A DNA stretch of 64,000 nucleotides from Histoplasma ohiense (lineage: Eukaryota > Ascomycota > Eurotiomycetes > Onygenales > Ajellomycetaceae), in the NCBI GenBank assembly GCA_017607445.1, contig JAEVHH010000006.1, positions 1,488,001-1,552,000 on the forward strand. The letters run 5' to 3'. The notes beneath the pieces were generated by a model. That model was given only the letters and a program-made list of their open reading frames with translations, did no database searches and was not told where the DNA came from. The position numbers and the translations under genes are program-made. Below, piece after piece: positions 10,604-22,800 of this stretch. Position 1 is the first letter of the stretch. Each line of letters starts with the position of its first letter.

Positions 10604-11916
10604 TAGACTGGCTGTGTGACCATGCATGAGACTGGGACTAAATATTTCTTCAGTCTCATTATCAAATTTCTTAGTTCTGGTCACATATAGTGTTTATTAA
10701 ATTAGTAACTTTACACTGTTTATATTATAAATCTAGTCTCAGGTCATGTTCTTCTTATAAATTACTGATTCTGATCCCATTTGATCTCATTTTGTTAAAA
10801 TGGGACCAAATGGGACCATGATTTACCCTATATAGATGATATAATGCTATGAGTGTTATCAAAAATCATTATCTATCAAAAGAAGTTTAATGTATTTATG
10901 CTCTAGTTCTATTTTGAACTAGTAATGATAGTGATAGATAGATTCACTGCAGTAGATAGGTTGGCAGCGATAGATTGGCAGCGATAGATTGGCAGCGATA
11001 GATTGGCAGCGATAGATAGGTTGGCAGTGGTAGGTAGGTTGGTTGGCAGCAATAGATAGATTCGCCGCGGTAGATAGGTTGGCAGCGATAGATTAGCAGC
11101 GATAGATTAGCAGCGATAGATAGATTGACAGCAGCGATAGATTAGCAGCGATAGATAGATTAGCAGTGATAGATTAGCAGTGATAGATAGATTGGCAGCA
11201 GCAATAGATTAGCAGCGATAGATTAGCAGCAATAGATAGATTAGCAGTGATAGATAGATTGGCAGTGGTAGATAAATTGGCAGCGATAGATAAATTGGCA
11301 GCGATAGATAGGTTGGCAGCGATAGATAGGTTGGCAGCGATAGATTAGCAGCGATAGATAGCTTAGTAGTGAGGGATAGCTTAGCAGCGAGGGATAGCTT
11401 AGCGGCGAGGGATAGCTTAGCAGCGAGGGATAGCTTGCAGCAATAGATAGGTTGGCAGCGGCGATAGCTTAGCAGCGAGGGATAGCTTAGCAGCAATAGA
11501 TAGGTTGGCAGCGGTGATAGCTTAGCAGCGAGGGATAGCTTAGCAGCGGCGATAGATTAGCACCAGTAGATAGGTTGGCAGAGGTAAATTGATTGACAGC
11601 GCTAGATAGGGGTGATATCTCCACCAATCATATCATCAGATTGATATCTAAGATATGTATTATATAATCATCAGAACAGGACCAAACCTCAGTCAAAATC
11701 ATAGTCAGTCCCAGATCATGTTCTTATTTTTGATAGTCAGTCACTTTATATGAAGTGTCAAGATTTATTAGTCTCATTTCACTCATGTTCTAATAATTCT
11801 AGTCACTTTACACTCCCATTCTGATCCTGGTCCCACTGAAAATCATGCCAAGAAATGGACTGGGACCAAATCAAATCAGATTAAATATGAAATTCATGGT
11901 CCCACTGACCAGTCTA
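10604..11916. mobile_element. nonautonomous hAT derivative 2
   Basis: Reversed relative to derivative 1. It runs from tagactggct (10604) to tgaccagtcta ending at 11916 and contains the same hairpin (10773-10817), minisatellite (10933-11600) and subterminal motifs. Unlike derivative 1, the flanks do not match: tttatata on the left lies in Gy1-a integrase and agaattgc on the right lies in Gy3-b. The copy therefore marks a rearrangement or deletion junction rather than a simple insertion. Confidence 0.85.
10933..11600. repeat. minisatellite of hAT derivative 2
   Basis: The inverse-orientation copy of the 14/18-bp array (gatagattagcagc and gataggttggcagc units, with a gagggatagcttagcag variant). 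CpG inside the unit is largely kept. Long open frames here are artefacts of the repeat. Confidence 0.9.
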
Positions 11917-12345
11917 AGAATTGCTTTATTTTTCATTTGTTTCAAAAGCTTTAAATGTTCTTGAGTCTGATCTTCTTTTGAAAGTTGACTAATGTTTAAA
12001 TCAACAAGATTATCAAGACTTTTCTTCCAAGGAGAGAGATTTTCAATAGCTACTCTCTCTACATTTAAACTAGAGAAACAGTTCTTAATCATTGAGTAAA
12101 TTCTAAATAACTGAGATAGTATCCTTCTTCTTTGTAAAGAACTTGAATTTTCAGATAAATCAGTTTCATTTCAATCAAGATAAAGTTCTCAATCTAATTC
12201 TAATTCATTGACTCAGAGTCTACTAGCACAAGCACTTTTTACAGACTCTTAGATATAGTGAGTTTCACTGTGACAGTGAAGCTTAAGACATTTTTGCATC
12301 AACTTTCCACACTTATAACTGTCATTGTGAGCTGAATAATATATC
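11917..12345 (-). pseudogene. Gy3-b pol, N-terminal piece (protease region)
   Basis: On the minus strand this follows the Gy3-b gag stop and corresponds to about 37950-38450 of Gy3-a, the protease region before RT. An open piece at 11871-12092 runs into the hAT derivative and is partly fused sequence. The remainder of pol and the 3' LTR of this copy are absent. Confidence 0.6.
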
Positions 12346-13677
12346 TTAAGTGTTTTTTGAGTTCTTTGAGTTCTTTATATCTTTTATATCAGATTTTGAG
12401 TCAGATTTGGTGTTCTTGAATTTGTCTTTGAATTGTTTGAAGCATAAATTGATGGTGTGTTCTGATCACTTGCAATAACAGCAATATTTCAATTTGATGA
12501 AGTCATTGAACTTTGTAGTGTCATTTCATCTGTATTTGTTTTATGATCTATTATCAGCATTATTTCTGTTGTTAAAGTTTTGAGTGAGATTTTTGAAATT
12601 TGACTTCTCTTTAATCTTCTTCTATCTCTCTGATAGATTTGATTCTGTCATTGCAAGTTTATGTAGAGTGATATCATAGCTTAACTCTTTCAATTTGATT
12701 GCATATTTGTCAAATTCTCAGTGAATGAAAGGTAGAACTTTCATATAGAGATATGATTTTCAATGATATTTACTATAAGAATGCTGCAGATACTCTTCAA
12801 TTGATTGTAAATATAAAATAAATTATTGAACTGTCTGATCTTCTTGTTGCTCTGTTTTTCAGTATTGTTTATCAACATTTCAGAAACTTCTATCTGAATT
12901 GATGATTTGACATTGAATTCAACTAACAAATTCTTCTCATGGTGGCAAAGTCTGCATATCATGTGTATGTTGATACCAATATTGTTGCATCTCAATATTG
13001 AAATGAGTGACAGCTTTGATGATCTTTCAATGATTGTGTTCATTGTAGTAATCAAGATCACTGACATGAAAAGTGATAGCAGCTGTAACAAAGTTTTCAA
13101 ATTCTTTCATATTTTGATCTCAGAACTTTTTCACATCTCTCTGAGAAGAGTAATCATTTATATTGAGATCTTAAAGTTCTAATTATCAAAGTGATATCTG
13201 ACTACATCTCTCACTGACAGTAGTCACAGTGTTTTTTACTAAGATGTTGAGTATTTATAGTGTGGGTTCTGATGATCTGAGAATATTTGTGGTATTATCA
13301 TAGTTATTATTCATGCTAGTGACATCTCTACTGTGATTTGAATGCATTTCTAATGTATTTCAGATGACTGCAATTGTTTCATTCAATTCTTGTAGTAAAG
13401 TGTTGCATCAGTGTTGAAGTTTTTGCAATTTTTTCTCAGTCTGTAATTTTTTGATTCTTCTGATCACAGCTATCTTCTCAGTCTCAATTGTACTGAAATT
13501 TTTAGAAGAGATGTCCTCTTCTGAACTATACTCAGAGTTCAATTTCATAGAGAAAGATGATACTTGTTACACACTTTCAGTGACAGAAGTGCATATTTTA
13601 CAGTTTTCTTCAATGATATTTGTTGCTTCAGATTCAGCAGTAGCATGAGTACAGTGGATGCTGTGAGTAGAGGCCAT
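12346..13677 (-). pseudogene. Gy3-b gag
   Basis: Start ATG at 13677 and stop TAA at 12346-12348 give 444 codons, exactly the length of the Gy3-a gag after removing LINE-c. Broken by TGA codons. A CX2CX4HX4C zinc knuckle lies near 12475-12525 (complement of gcaataacagcaatatt). The -1 slippery heptamer A AAA AAC is at 12352-12358, one codon before the stop. Unlike Gy3-a, the start codon here is intact. Confidence 0.75.
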
Positions 13678-13724
13678 GACTATTACTCAACAAATCATCT
13701 CTCAAAGATTGAGTGATTAGAAAC

Positions 13725-13994
13725 TGTGAGGTGTAGTGACAGTGTGAAGAGTAACAGTAAAAGATAGTTTATAACATAGCAGAGATAATAGTAGTATATT
13801 GTAGAGTATAGTATAGTAGCATAATGTAGTGTAGCTAATTGCTAAGAAAGAAAAGAAAGAGAAAGAAGATGTGTGAAATACATACATCGATATATATATA
13901 CATATAGAAATAGCGGTAGCGAGAGTATAATGGAAAGAGGTAAGAATAAGCGAAGATAATATACAAGAAGAAAATAATAAATGAGTGCATTACA
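13725..13994 (-). repeat. Gy3-b 5' LTR
   Basis: 270 bp, from tgtgaggtgtag to gtgcattaca on plus, i.e. a minus-strand TGTAATGCAC...CA LTR. It matches 35744-36009, 49640-49905 and 54575-54851. Gag follows on its left. On its right, Gy1-a RNase H sequence resumes at 13995. Confidence 0.85.
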
Positions 13995-14488
13995 AATCAC
14001 TAGAAGTTTCTTGTTGTAAATTTTATAGTTGCATTCAGTGAATGACATCTTTTTTGAGATGAAGATATAGAATTATAAAATATGTTTATTATCATATTGT
14101 ATTAGTACTTCATCTACTACATAATCTGAGACATCTATCTTGAGAATTATATACTTATCTGAATTGAATGATTGCAGCATCAGAGCATTTGTGAACATAC
14201 ACTTCAGCTTTTTAAATGCTGTGTCCACTTCATCAATTCATTGAAATACAGTGTCTTTCTGAGTCAGATCTGTCAGTGATTGTACAATATCAGAGAAGTC
14301 TTTGATGAATCTTCAGTAGAAGTTGATGAATTCTAGAAAGCTTCTAGTCTCTTTTATCAAGACTGATATCTCTCAGTTGAGAATTGCTTTCATCTTCTTA
14401 GAATTCATGTGTACATCTTTTTCAGCTTTGATGATGAATTCTAGATAGATTGTAGACTTGATCTTGAAGTCATATTTATCAATGTTCA
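13995..14488 (-). pseudogene. Gy1-a pol, RNase H / RT thumb segment
   Basis: Matches 44700-45190 of Gy1-c on the minus strand (gcttctagtctcttttatcaa, gaagtctttgatgaatcttc). It encodes the end of RT and the start of RNase H, with TGA breaks. It is interrupted at the SINE target site atttatcaatgttca (14474-14488). Confidence 0.75.
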
Positions 14489-14881
14489 TTATTATTATTA
14501 TTATTATTCCATTATACTCATATGCAAGCAGCGCTTATGGCGAGTTCTTGTGTGATGTTAAATACAGACAAGAGTTGATTATACTGAAGGAATGCTTAGT
14601 GTTGAACAACACCAAGAATATAACAAGAAAATAGAAAAATTAATGAAAGACAGAATTTGATACATGCAATACAGATTTCCAACTCAGAAACAATAAGCTA
14701 AATCAGATAGTAGATTCACTCAAAGATATCTACTTGACAAGTTTACATTTCATTATTTTAGAAGCTGAGAAGTTGACTCTGAATGTAATGTTGTCCTCTG
14801 TGGGTTTCAAACCCACACACTCTGAGTCTCCACACCAAGGCACTACCTGGTGGCCGCATTACCCATTCAGCCACCGGGGCA
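14489..14881 (-). mobile_element. tRNA-derived SINE
   Basis: About 393 bp on the minus strand. Its 5' end, read from 14880, starts GCCCCGGTGGCTGAATGG with an A-box-like TGGCTGAATGG (14864-14874). A B-box-like GGGTTTGAAACCC lies at 14802-14814. The 3' end is an (AAT)n tail (plus-strand (att)n at about 14490-14508). Flanks atttatcaatgttca (14474-14488) and atttgtcaatgttca (14882-14896) are a 15-bp duplication with one mismatch, and the uninterrupted target is seen in Gy1-c near 45184. It keeps CpG-containing GC-rich DNA, so it is probably younger than its host. The parent tRNA was not identified. Confidence 0.85.
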
Positions 14882-15415
14882 ATTTGTCAATGTTCACTTA
14901 CAGTTCAGTTTTTTATAGACAGTCAAGCACTTGTTGTATGTGCTTGCAATGCTCAGTAAGCAATTCATCAGTGAAGATCAGAATATCATTCATATTCACT
15001 GAGACAATCTCATCAAGCAGATCTCATAACAGCTCAGTTAATATATTTCTGAAACATGCTCAGAGCATTCACTAATTCAAAGAAGATCACTATCCAGTCA
15101 TATAATCTGTAATACATATAAACAGCAGTTAGTCATTCATCATCTTCATTAATTCTTATCTTATAGAAGGCTGCAGAGATGTCAAGCTTTGTAAATCATT
15201 TTATTTTTTCTATTTATTCAAGTATTTCATTGATGAATGAGAGAGGGTATCAGTTCTTCTGTGTAATCTTATTGAATTCTCAGTAGTCAACACAGAATTG
15301 TAAACATTCTTCTAGTTTCTTCACAAACAATACAGATACTGCAGTGAATGAGTTGCTAATATAAATAAAGTCTTTGTTCAGTAATTCATTGAGCATTTTT
15401 CATAGAACAAGAAGC
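14882..15415 (-). pseudogene. Gy1-a pol, RT segment
   Basis: Minus-strand RT palm region matching 45184-45710 of Gy1-c (caagcacttg, gtgaagatcagaatatc, gatcactatcc). It continues after the SINE and stops at gaagc (15411-15415), the target site of Gy1-b. The other copy of gaagc is at 35344-35348, after which RT resumes. Confidence 0.75.
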
Positions 15416-15949
15416 TGTGACGGGTTAGCATCTGTTAGTAATTAACTTACACAATCAACTCCCCTCCTGCACCCGCTCATTTCTGGCCATTGTGACTTCA
15501 TGTAACCCTTGATGTTCTTCCACTCTGTGCTTCATGCTTGCATAGTTTCTAATGATTCTTCTGTGTAGCTCTTAACATTCTTCCACTCTGTGCTCTGCAC
15601 TCATGTAGTCTCTAACAATTCTTTCACATAGCTTCTAATGTTCTTTCACTCTGTGTTCTGTGCTTGTGTAGTCTCTAACAATTCTTCTGTGTAGCTCTCA
15701 ATGATTCTCTCACTCCATACTCTGTGCTCATATAGTTTCTAATAATTCTTACACATATTTCTTAATATTCTTTCACTCTGCACTTCACTGTGGAGCAGTT
15801 TCTGATATTCTTCCATCTCAAACTTTCCTCTATAAGAACTCTCTTTGTACAACCTTTTCTTCTGATTTCTTTTCTCTTTCTTTTCTTAATCAATTCATAA
15901 TCTGTAATTAGAATAGTATCAAATCATTAATTGAAGTACATTCATTACA
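15416..15949 (+). repeat. Gy1-b 5' LTR
   Basis: 534 bp. The first 60 bp are unusually GC-rich and CpG-containing (cgggttagc, cacccgctc) compared with the rest. Roughly 57-60 bp repeats lie at 15520-15760. A ctctataagaac TATA-type box is at about 15829-15840. The self-priming segment aatcaattcataa is at 15888-15900 and pairs with the primer-binding site just after the LTR (15950-15962, ttacaaattgatt, one difference at a decayed CpG). Confidence 0.85.
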
Positions 15950-16305
15950 TTACAAATTGATTCTTCTGTGTTTAAGATCTGAGTGCCTTGTTATTAGTTC
16001 TTACGCCTGAGTGCGTCATTACCAGTTCTTACAGACCTGAGTGTCTAGTCATTACAAGAGATCCCTCATGGGCCTGAGTGCTCTTATCATTAGTTATATA
16101 GGCTGTTGTGTCTAAGCATCTGAAACACAATCAATCATGTTCTACAAGGCCCAAGTGCCTACAAACTGTAACACTGTGAATAGTGTTCACAAAGAAGCTT
16201 GATCAAGCTTAGCACTGCAACACTGTGAATAGTGTCTGTGAGAGAATCAAATACCTACAAGTATTCCTTTTCTTTTATTACTATTACATATTCTTAGATA
16301 TCAAA
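15950..16305 (+). other. Gy1-b leader with tandem and palindromic motifs
   Basis: The 5' leader holds five imperfect repeats built on cctgagtgc plus a ttattagttctta-like segment (15975-16150). Palindromes follow: aacactgtgaatagtgtt occurs at about 16170 and, as a partial copy, near 16220, and the perfect 16-bp aagcttgatcaagctt lies at 16196-16211. The same set occurs in Gy1-c (47600-47870), Gy1-a and Gy1-d, so it is a family trait, perhaps structural RNA for packaging or translation. Confidence 0.7.
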
Positions 16306-17319
16306 ATGAACTACAAACAATTCTACAAACACCCACTGCATCTGAACACAGTGGATAATAACTTAGATCTACAAAGCATTCTTCAGCAGCAGATACTACA
16401 GATAACTGAATTGCAATAACAACTGACTGAGATGAGCACTTTCACATTCATCATTTTTTCTACACCCACATCTCACAAAAAGCTTCTAAGAGAGAAGCTC
16501 TTAATTCTCAATAAATACAAGAAAGATCTAGCACTCTATCTTGCATGAAAGTCAAAAGTGAATGTCAAATTGAACATCAATGAACAAGCAATAGACTCAC
16601 TATCCAATCAAGTGTGGTATATTCATAGCAGATTGAATGACAACACATTAGCAAAATTCCAACTCTGAATGAGTCATTGTCAGAATCATCAGCATATATC
16701 AGAGCTAGTCTTTCAACAACTCAACTCTCTCTTTCTCAATTCTACACTTCAAGCCAAGATATTAGACTGACTTAATCAAACTCATCAGATGAATGTCATA
16801 TTGACAATTTATCTTTCTGAATTCAATCACAAACTTCTAGAAGCAGATGAACAAGACTGAGACAACATCATCAAGATCAATATATTATTCAAGAACTTGA
16901 ACTTTCAGTTGCATAACTGAAGTATAGAGCATCTGAAGCTCTCAATATACAGCAAATTCTGTACTGATCTTTGTCTATTGAACAACAATCTGTCTCAGTT
17001 CTGCACACTTCAAAATTGCAGAGGATTCTGCTGAATAAATATGTACATTTCAAACCACTCTGCAGCATCCCTCATCTCTGAATCAGAATCAATGAACTGA
17101 GTCTCACACATAAATGCAAGTCATCTGAGGATTTTCAATGTCTCAGAGAAGAACATCATCAACTGAATCATCAGAGAAGTCTGCATACACTGTGACAAAT
17201 CAGAGCACTTCATGAATCAATGTTCAAATGCAATCACTCTGAGTAAACCTCCCACACACATAAACACTGTGTCATCTGCAGATAGGCAAGAACAGAGAAA
17301 AGATGAACTCTCATTCTAA
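16306..17319 (+). pseudogene. Gy1-b gag
   Basis: ATG 16306 to TAA 17317-17319, 338 codons, the same length as gag in Gy1-c and Gy1-a. The zinc knuckle CIHCDKSEHFMNQC is encoded at 17182-17223. About ten in-frame TGA codons disable it. The protease frame is -1 relative to gag: the DSG-containing frame lies 1127 nt from the gag ATG in Gy1-a, Gy1-b and Gy1-c alike, which supports translational frameshifting rather than chance indels. Confidence 0.8.
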
Positions 17320-18920
17320 AATATGAATGAGAGCTCAAGAAGCAGAAAGCTAGCTGAAGATTCAAGCAGAAGATACAAGCAGATGCAATCATGATCTCTA
17401 TCATTGTAAATAGCTTAATCAACATATAAGCAATGATAGACAGTGGTTTTCTTCACTATGCTTTTATAGACATCCAGCTGGTCAAGAAGCATAAGCTTCA
17501 GTATATCCTCTTTTTCAAAATCATATAAACTCAGTGAATTTGACAGCTTCAGAGGATCCACCTTCTACAATATAGTAAGATTTTATATCAACATAGAAGG
17601 ACATAAGAAAAAGAATATATATGCATACAAAATACAAGACCTTGAATACAATCTAATACTCAGTCTATCATAGCTCACAGAATTTGAAACAATGTTGAAT
17701 GCACACAATCACTGTCTTATTTTCCCAGAAGACAACTGTGTTTACAAGAAGAATGTCAATAGAACCACTGATCTCATCCAGATATCAGTGAAAGCATACA
17801 AACTACTAACCCATCAAGCACATGAGAAGAAGAATGTCCAAGTGTTCACTGCTAGTATAGCAGATATCAAAAAAGCATTAGAAAAGCTAGAATTCAAAGA
17901 TCTCAAAAAACTGTACAAGAAACTATCTGAATCATACAAAGACTTCACAGACATGTTCAATGAGAAAGAAGCTGAAAAGCTTTCTTCTCATCAAGAACTC
18001 AGTATAGATCATACAATTGAGCTCATCAAGAAGAACAGTAAGAATCCACAATCACTCTGAGATTCTCTCTACAGCATATCACACAATGAGCTTCTCATTC
18101 TACAAAAAATGCTCAATGAACTACTGAACAAAGACTTCATTTGTGTTAGCAACTCACCCACTGCAGTATCTGTACTGTTCACAAAGAAATCAGAAGAAGG
18201 CTTATGATTCTGCATTAACTACTGAGAACTCAACAAGATTACACAGAAGAACTGATATCCTCTCTCATTCATCAACAAAACACTCAAACAAATAGAAAAA
18301 GCAAAATGATTTACAAAGCTTGACATCTCTGCAGCCTTCTATAAGATAAGGATTAATGAAGATGATGAATGGCTAACCACTTTTCATACACATTATGAAT
18401 TATACAAATGAACAGTGACCTCTTTTGAATTAGCAAACACTCTGAGCACATTTCAGAAATACATTAACTGGGCTCTATAAGATCTGCTCAATGAGATTGT
18501 CTCAGTGTACATGAATGATATTCTGATCTTCACTGATGAATTGCTCACTGAGCATTACAAACATGTATGACAAGTGTTTGACCATCTATGAAAAGCCAGA
18601 CTGCAAGTGGACATTGACAAATGCAACTTCAAGATCAAGTCTACAATCTATCTAGAATTCATCATCAAAGCTGAAAAAGATATACACATGGATTCTAAGA
18701 AGGTGGAAGCAATTCTCAATTGAGAAATATCAGTCTCAGTAAAAGAGACTAGAAGCTTTCTAGAATTTGTCAACTTCTATCAAAGACTCATCAAAGACTT
18801 CTTCAATATCATACAATCACTGACAGATCTGATCTGAAAAGACACTGTATTTCAATGAACTGATGAAGCAGATGCAGCATTCAAAAAGCTGAAGTGTATA
18901 TTCACAAGCACTCTGATGCT
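17310..18920 (+). pseudogene. Gy1-b pol: protease and reverse transcriptase, 5' part
   Basis: Aspartic protease motif AMIDSGF is at about 17430-17450. A 1-nt indel follows relative to Gy1-c. The longest open piece is 17692-18060 (CLIFPEDNCVY through the start of RT). RT landmarks are FTKLDISAAFYKIRI near 18310-18355, and YMNDILIF near 18510-18535, where the family has YxDD (second position N here). The gene is cut at 18920 by LINE-a and resumes at 25643. Breaks are almost all TGA. Confidence 0.8.
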
Positions 18921-19599
18921 TTGTTTGTTTGTTTGTTTGTATTGGTTTAACATCTCGGAGAAAAACACGGGCAGCGCCTGTGTTTCAGAAGCCTTCTGAA
19001 GGGCATGGAGACATGCTACACTGAAGAGATTTCTATGTACACAGAGAGAAAGAAAACAGAATCCAGGTGGCAACTCTTGAGAAGACTCAGCTCATTGAAA
19101 AGGATTTTACTGAGCTGCACATCCACTTCTGACCCAATGTATGGTCATTCATGATGGAGCTATAGTGTGATTTCTGAGGGAAATCATCACTGCTGTGTCT
19201 GGAAGGCTTTACAGTGAATGAAGAGGAATAACTTCCTCAGTTGATTCAAGAACTGTCTGTGCTTCTAACAGCAGAGAAAAGACAGATGAGATAGACAAAA
19301 GAAAAGAGGAAAAATGAGTGTTCTGAAAAGAAAAATAAAGAGAAGAGTGAAGAAAAGATTGTGCCCTCTGTGACATCTTGCAGTCACATAACTCAGCACA
19401 AATCTGAAGAAGAGAGAGAGAAGAGAGCACTGAAGAAGATTGTGAGAAAAAAGAAGTGAAGAGAGACAGAGAGAGTATTGAGAAGAGAGAAGAAGAGTGC
19501 ATGTCTGCAGCTGAGAGTATGTCAACTGAGTCAGCATACAGACTGTACTGATTACACCACAGCTAGTTGAAATAGATGAGCTTATCATGCTGGTTTAAT
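18921..19599 (-). other. LINE-a 3' untranslated region
   Basis: It ends (minus strand) in a hairpin with arms aacac(g/a)ggc and gccy-gtgtt at about 18965-18985, then (CAAA)n. Equivalent hairpins exist at about 37048-37072 and 62862-62890. It keeps several CpGs (ctcgg, gcagcgcc). No gene seen; open frames here are Ser/Leu-rich artefacts of pyrimidine tracts. Confidence 0.7.
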
Positions 19600-19870
19600 C
19601 ATTTGCATCAGTTGAACTGATTGAATCAATTGAACCAATTGTACCAATTGTATCAATTGTACTGTTTGTACCAATTGAACTGATTGAATCAATTGTATCA
19701 ATTGAACTGATTGAATTGATTGTACCATTTGTACTGATTGAACTGATCAAATCAATTGTACTGATTGAATTGATTGTACTGTTTGTACTGATTGCATTGA
19801 TTGAATCTATTGTACTGATTGAATCAGTTGTACCAGATGTTGTGCTATCTGTACTGCCTGTATAGGCTTG
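19600..19870 (-). repeat. degenerate ATTGATNCA-type repeat near the LINE-a 3' end
   Basis: Plus-strand units ttgaatcaattgta, ttgtaccaattg and ttgtactgattgaa repeat with 9-15 bp periods. On the coding strand they read as Ser/Thr/Ile/Asp/Asn-rich sequence. The same block occurs in LINE-b at 61925-62215, so it is an element trait, probably an expanded low-complexity protein tail of ORF2. Confidence 0.8.
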
Positions 19871-22800
19871 GAACTGCTGTGGGAGGCTGTCAGATGATGT
19901 GTGCTCAAACAGCTGTGTTATCTTATGCAGTACTGTGTGTAGAACTGCATGCAGTCAAGCAGTTCTACAAAGTCTGTAGAGATCAGAGACTCTAGATAGA
20001 CAACAGCTGTCATCTAGTTGTGTGACTGTGCTGCTGATCTCTTGAGTCAGTGAGAAAAGTGTCTTTGTGAATATCAACAGAGTATCAAATGTTCTGAGCT
20101 CTTGTTGTATTCACAGACACAGATGAGCCTTGCATCTGCATGCTGAAAGCATCTGTGATATCAGAAAAAGTCCTCATGAGAGGAGCAGAGTGCAAGTCAG
20201 CAGTGAAGAGTATATCATGGTATAATGAGCTCTGAAGAGATCTTCATTTGATATTCCACAGTTGATCTGCTGAATCTTCAGCTCTGATATCAGTCAGAGA
20301 GCTTTCTACAGACTCTGCTTCATCACTCTCATTCTGTTTCTTGACTGAGCTGCTTGACCACTGTGCAGATCTCACTGACTGTGAGCATGATCTTAAGTTC
20401 ATAGACTGAAACTGCAGCAGATGAGATCATCTGCTTAGTCAGACAGTCTGCTTCCTCATTGCTCTCTATTCTCATATGCTCAGAGACTCATTTCAGACTC
20501 ACATTATGTTGTCTGAGGAGCTCATAGCAGTGGCTGTAGACTCAGTTCAAGAAGACTGCTGCACTGTCTCATATATCTCAGATGACTGAGATGTTGTCAA
20601 GGCAGAGTCAGATCTGAGAATTGATGCTGTCATCTGTGACACAGAGTAGAAGCTTCACTGTGCACTCTAATGCACAGCAGACATCAACTGTCTCAGTGTT
20701 GAAGATATGTGATATAGAGCTCAGTGCAGCTGAGAAGCTGATCAGCTGTTTGTTTCTCTGATAGACTATAAAGTCATAGTCAACTCATCTGCTGTTGTCA
20801 AGAATCTGTTCTGATTCATCTGAGAAAACATATAGATCTGTTGAAGATTGACTTCTTCATCATTTCTTGAATATCTAAGCAGCACTCTTTTTATCTACAC
20901 TCTCTGTGAAATCTGTCCCACATCTCTCTGAGTAGTGTGGGATGACAAGTGTGGATCTATTGACTGCAGACAGCAGCACTTTCAACCTCTGAATCTTGAT
21001 CTTTGAGTGCTGTCAGATTCCAGCTCCTCTTCCATATGTGATCATTGAGGAAGCTATTTATGAAGTCAGTGAATGTCTCTCATTCATTATCTGAAGTCTT
21101 GTTATGAAACACATTTTGATCTTCTTCAGAGCTATCATTGCTGATGAGAGCTCAGCATCTCAGTATAGAGTTGTAATGAATGTTGTATGAAAAACTGAAA
21201 GAACTTCTCTGACTGCTATGATAAGTATCTTCTCAACTGTTCTTACATATCATTTCAGACAGAAGCTGATCTTCTCACTTCTGTCTATATGTCTTGCTGA
21301 CTGTGTGTGGCTGCTGTACCAGGTCTCTGTGTTATAGAGCAGTGAGAAAATCATACAGATAGTGATTATCTTCTGCAGAGCATCTGCTGAAGACTTATCT
21401 CTGATCTTCTCTAGACTTTGAATGTGCTGAGTCACAGCTCTTGTCTTCTTTGCCTGAGCAGAGATATGTGATCTTCAGATGAGTCTTCTGTCAAAGTGTA
21501 CACTCAGTCAGCAGAATACTGACTTCTGTTCAGCTGAGACAGTGATAGAGTGTATGATCAGATTCTCTGACACAATCACTGATGATGCTTTCTTGTGTCA
21601 CTTTCTTGTGAGATGAATCATCTCAAATTTCTTTGATATGAAGACTATTTTGTTTGTCTCTTCTCATCTCAGAATACTCTGTATATCATGACTGAGAAGA
21701 ATAGCATTGCTGTCAAGTGAGTGTATAGTCTGTCAAGTATTCAGATCATCTGTATAGTCAAAATGCAATTTCAGATTCTGCCACAGCAGCTCTGTCAGAT
21801 ACAGAAGAAACAGTATTAATGACAGAAAAGATCTCTGTAACATGCCACATTGCATCTGATGTGCTGCTGTGATGATTCTCTTCAGCTGAATCTGAGCTCT
21901 GCATTCAGTGAAAAAGCTGTCAATGAGTTGTAGCAGCTCACACAGTCATCTCTGTTGTGTCATCTGCTGAAGCAGTCATCTGCACAGCACAGCATCAAAG
22001 ACACTCTGCACATTCATTGTAATCATGAATATCTTCTTGTTTTGTGTGAAGACTGTCTCTATCTTATGAGTGAAAGCAGCTATCAGATTTATTGCTGATT
22101 GTCTGAGCAGCATCTCTTCATACTGTGAGCTGACTACATCATGAATGAGTGCTGTGTATGTCAGTCATCTTGCAACAATGCATTTCAGTCTCTTGAAGAT
22201 TACTGAGAGAAGAGTAATAAGTCTTCAGAAGTGAACTGAGCTTCTGTCTTTCTTATCTATTTTGAATATCATTGTCATCTCTGTCAGCTTTCAGATTTGT
22301 GGAAAGTGACAGAGCTGAAGACAGCAGTTGTATAGCTGCTGTATAAAAAGAGATACATACTGTCAGCATGTCTTGAGCAGCCACACTGTGATTTCATTCA
22401 TGTCTGAAGAGATACTCTGTACTTCAATGATGTTGCACTCTACCTCCTTCATCTCAATCTGGGGGTTTCAGAGCAGATTTTCCATGCCACTTCAGTGCTC
22501 ATCATTCAATGAATTGTATTTCAGATCATCAGCTGAGTTGTATCACTTTAGAATGACTTGCTGAAGTGTCTCAGCTTTGACAGCTGTCTCTTCTATGATC
22601 TGATTCTCAATCATCAGAGAAGATGCTCTGAGGTTGAGTTTCAGCTCATGTTATACTATCATTCAATACAGATCTCTGTCATCTCTGATCTCATTGATCA
22701 TCTGTCTTCAGTATATATACTTGACCTTGCACACTGTGTTCTTGAATCAGTGCTTTGCAGTCTTTGTCTGATGAGTGATGAGCTCTCAATGTGTTCTTCA

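Noticed and set aside
14801..14880. A functional tRNA gene.
   Set aside because: A/B-box-like motifs are present, but no acceptor-stem pairing or standard anticodon arm could be drawn, and the unit continues into a SINE body with an (AAT)n tail and target duplications.
14734..15075. A 113-residue open frame over the SINE.
   Set aside because: It is antisense to the SINE and the adjoining Gy1-a RT, with no resemblance to a known protein.
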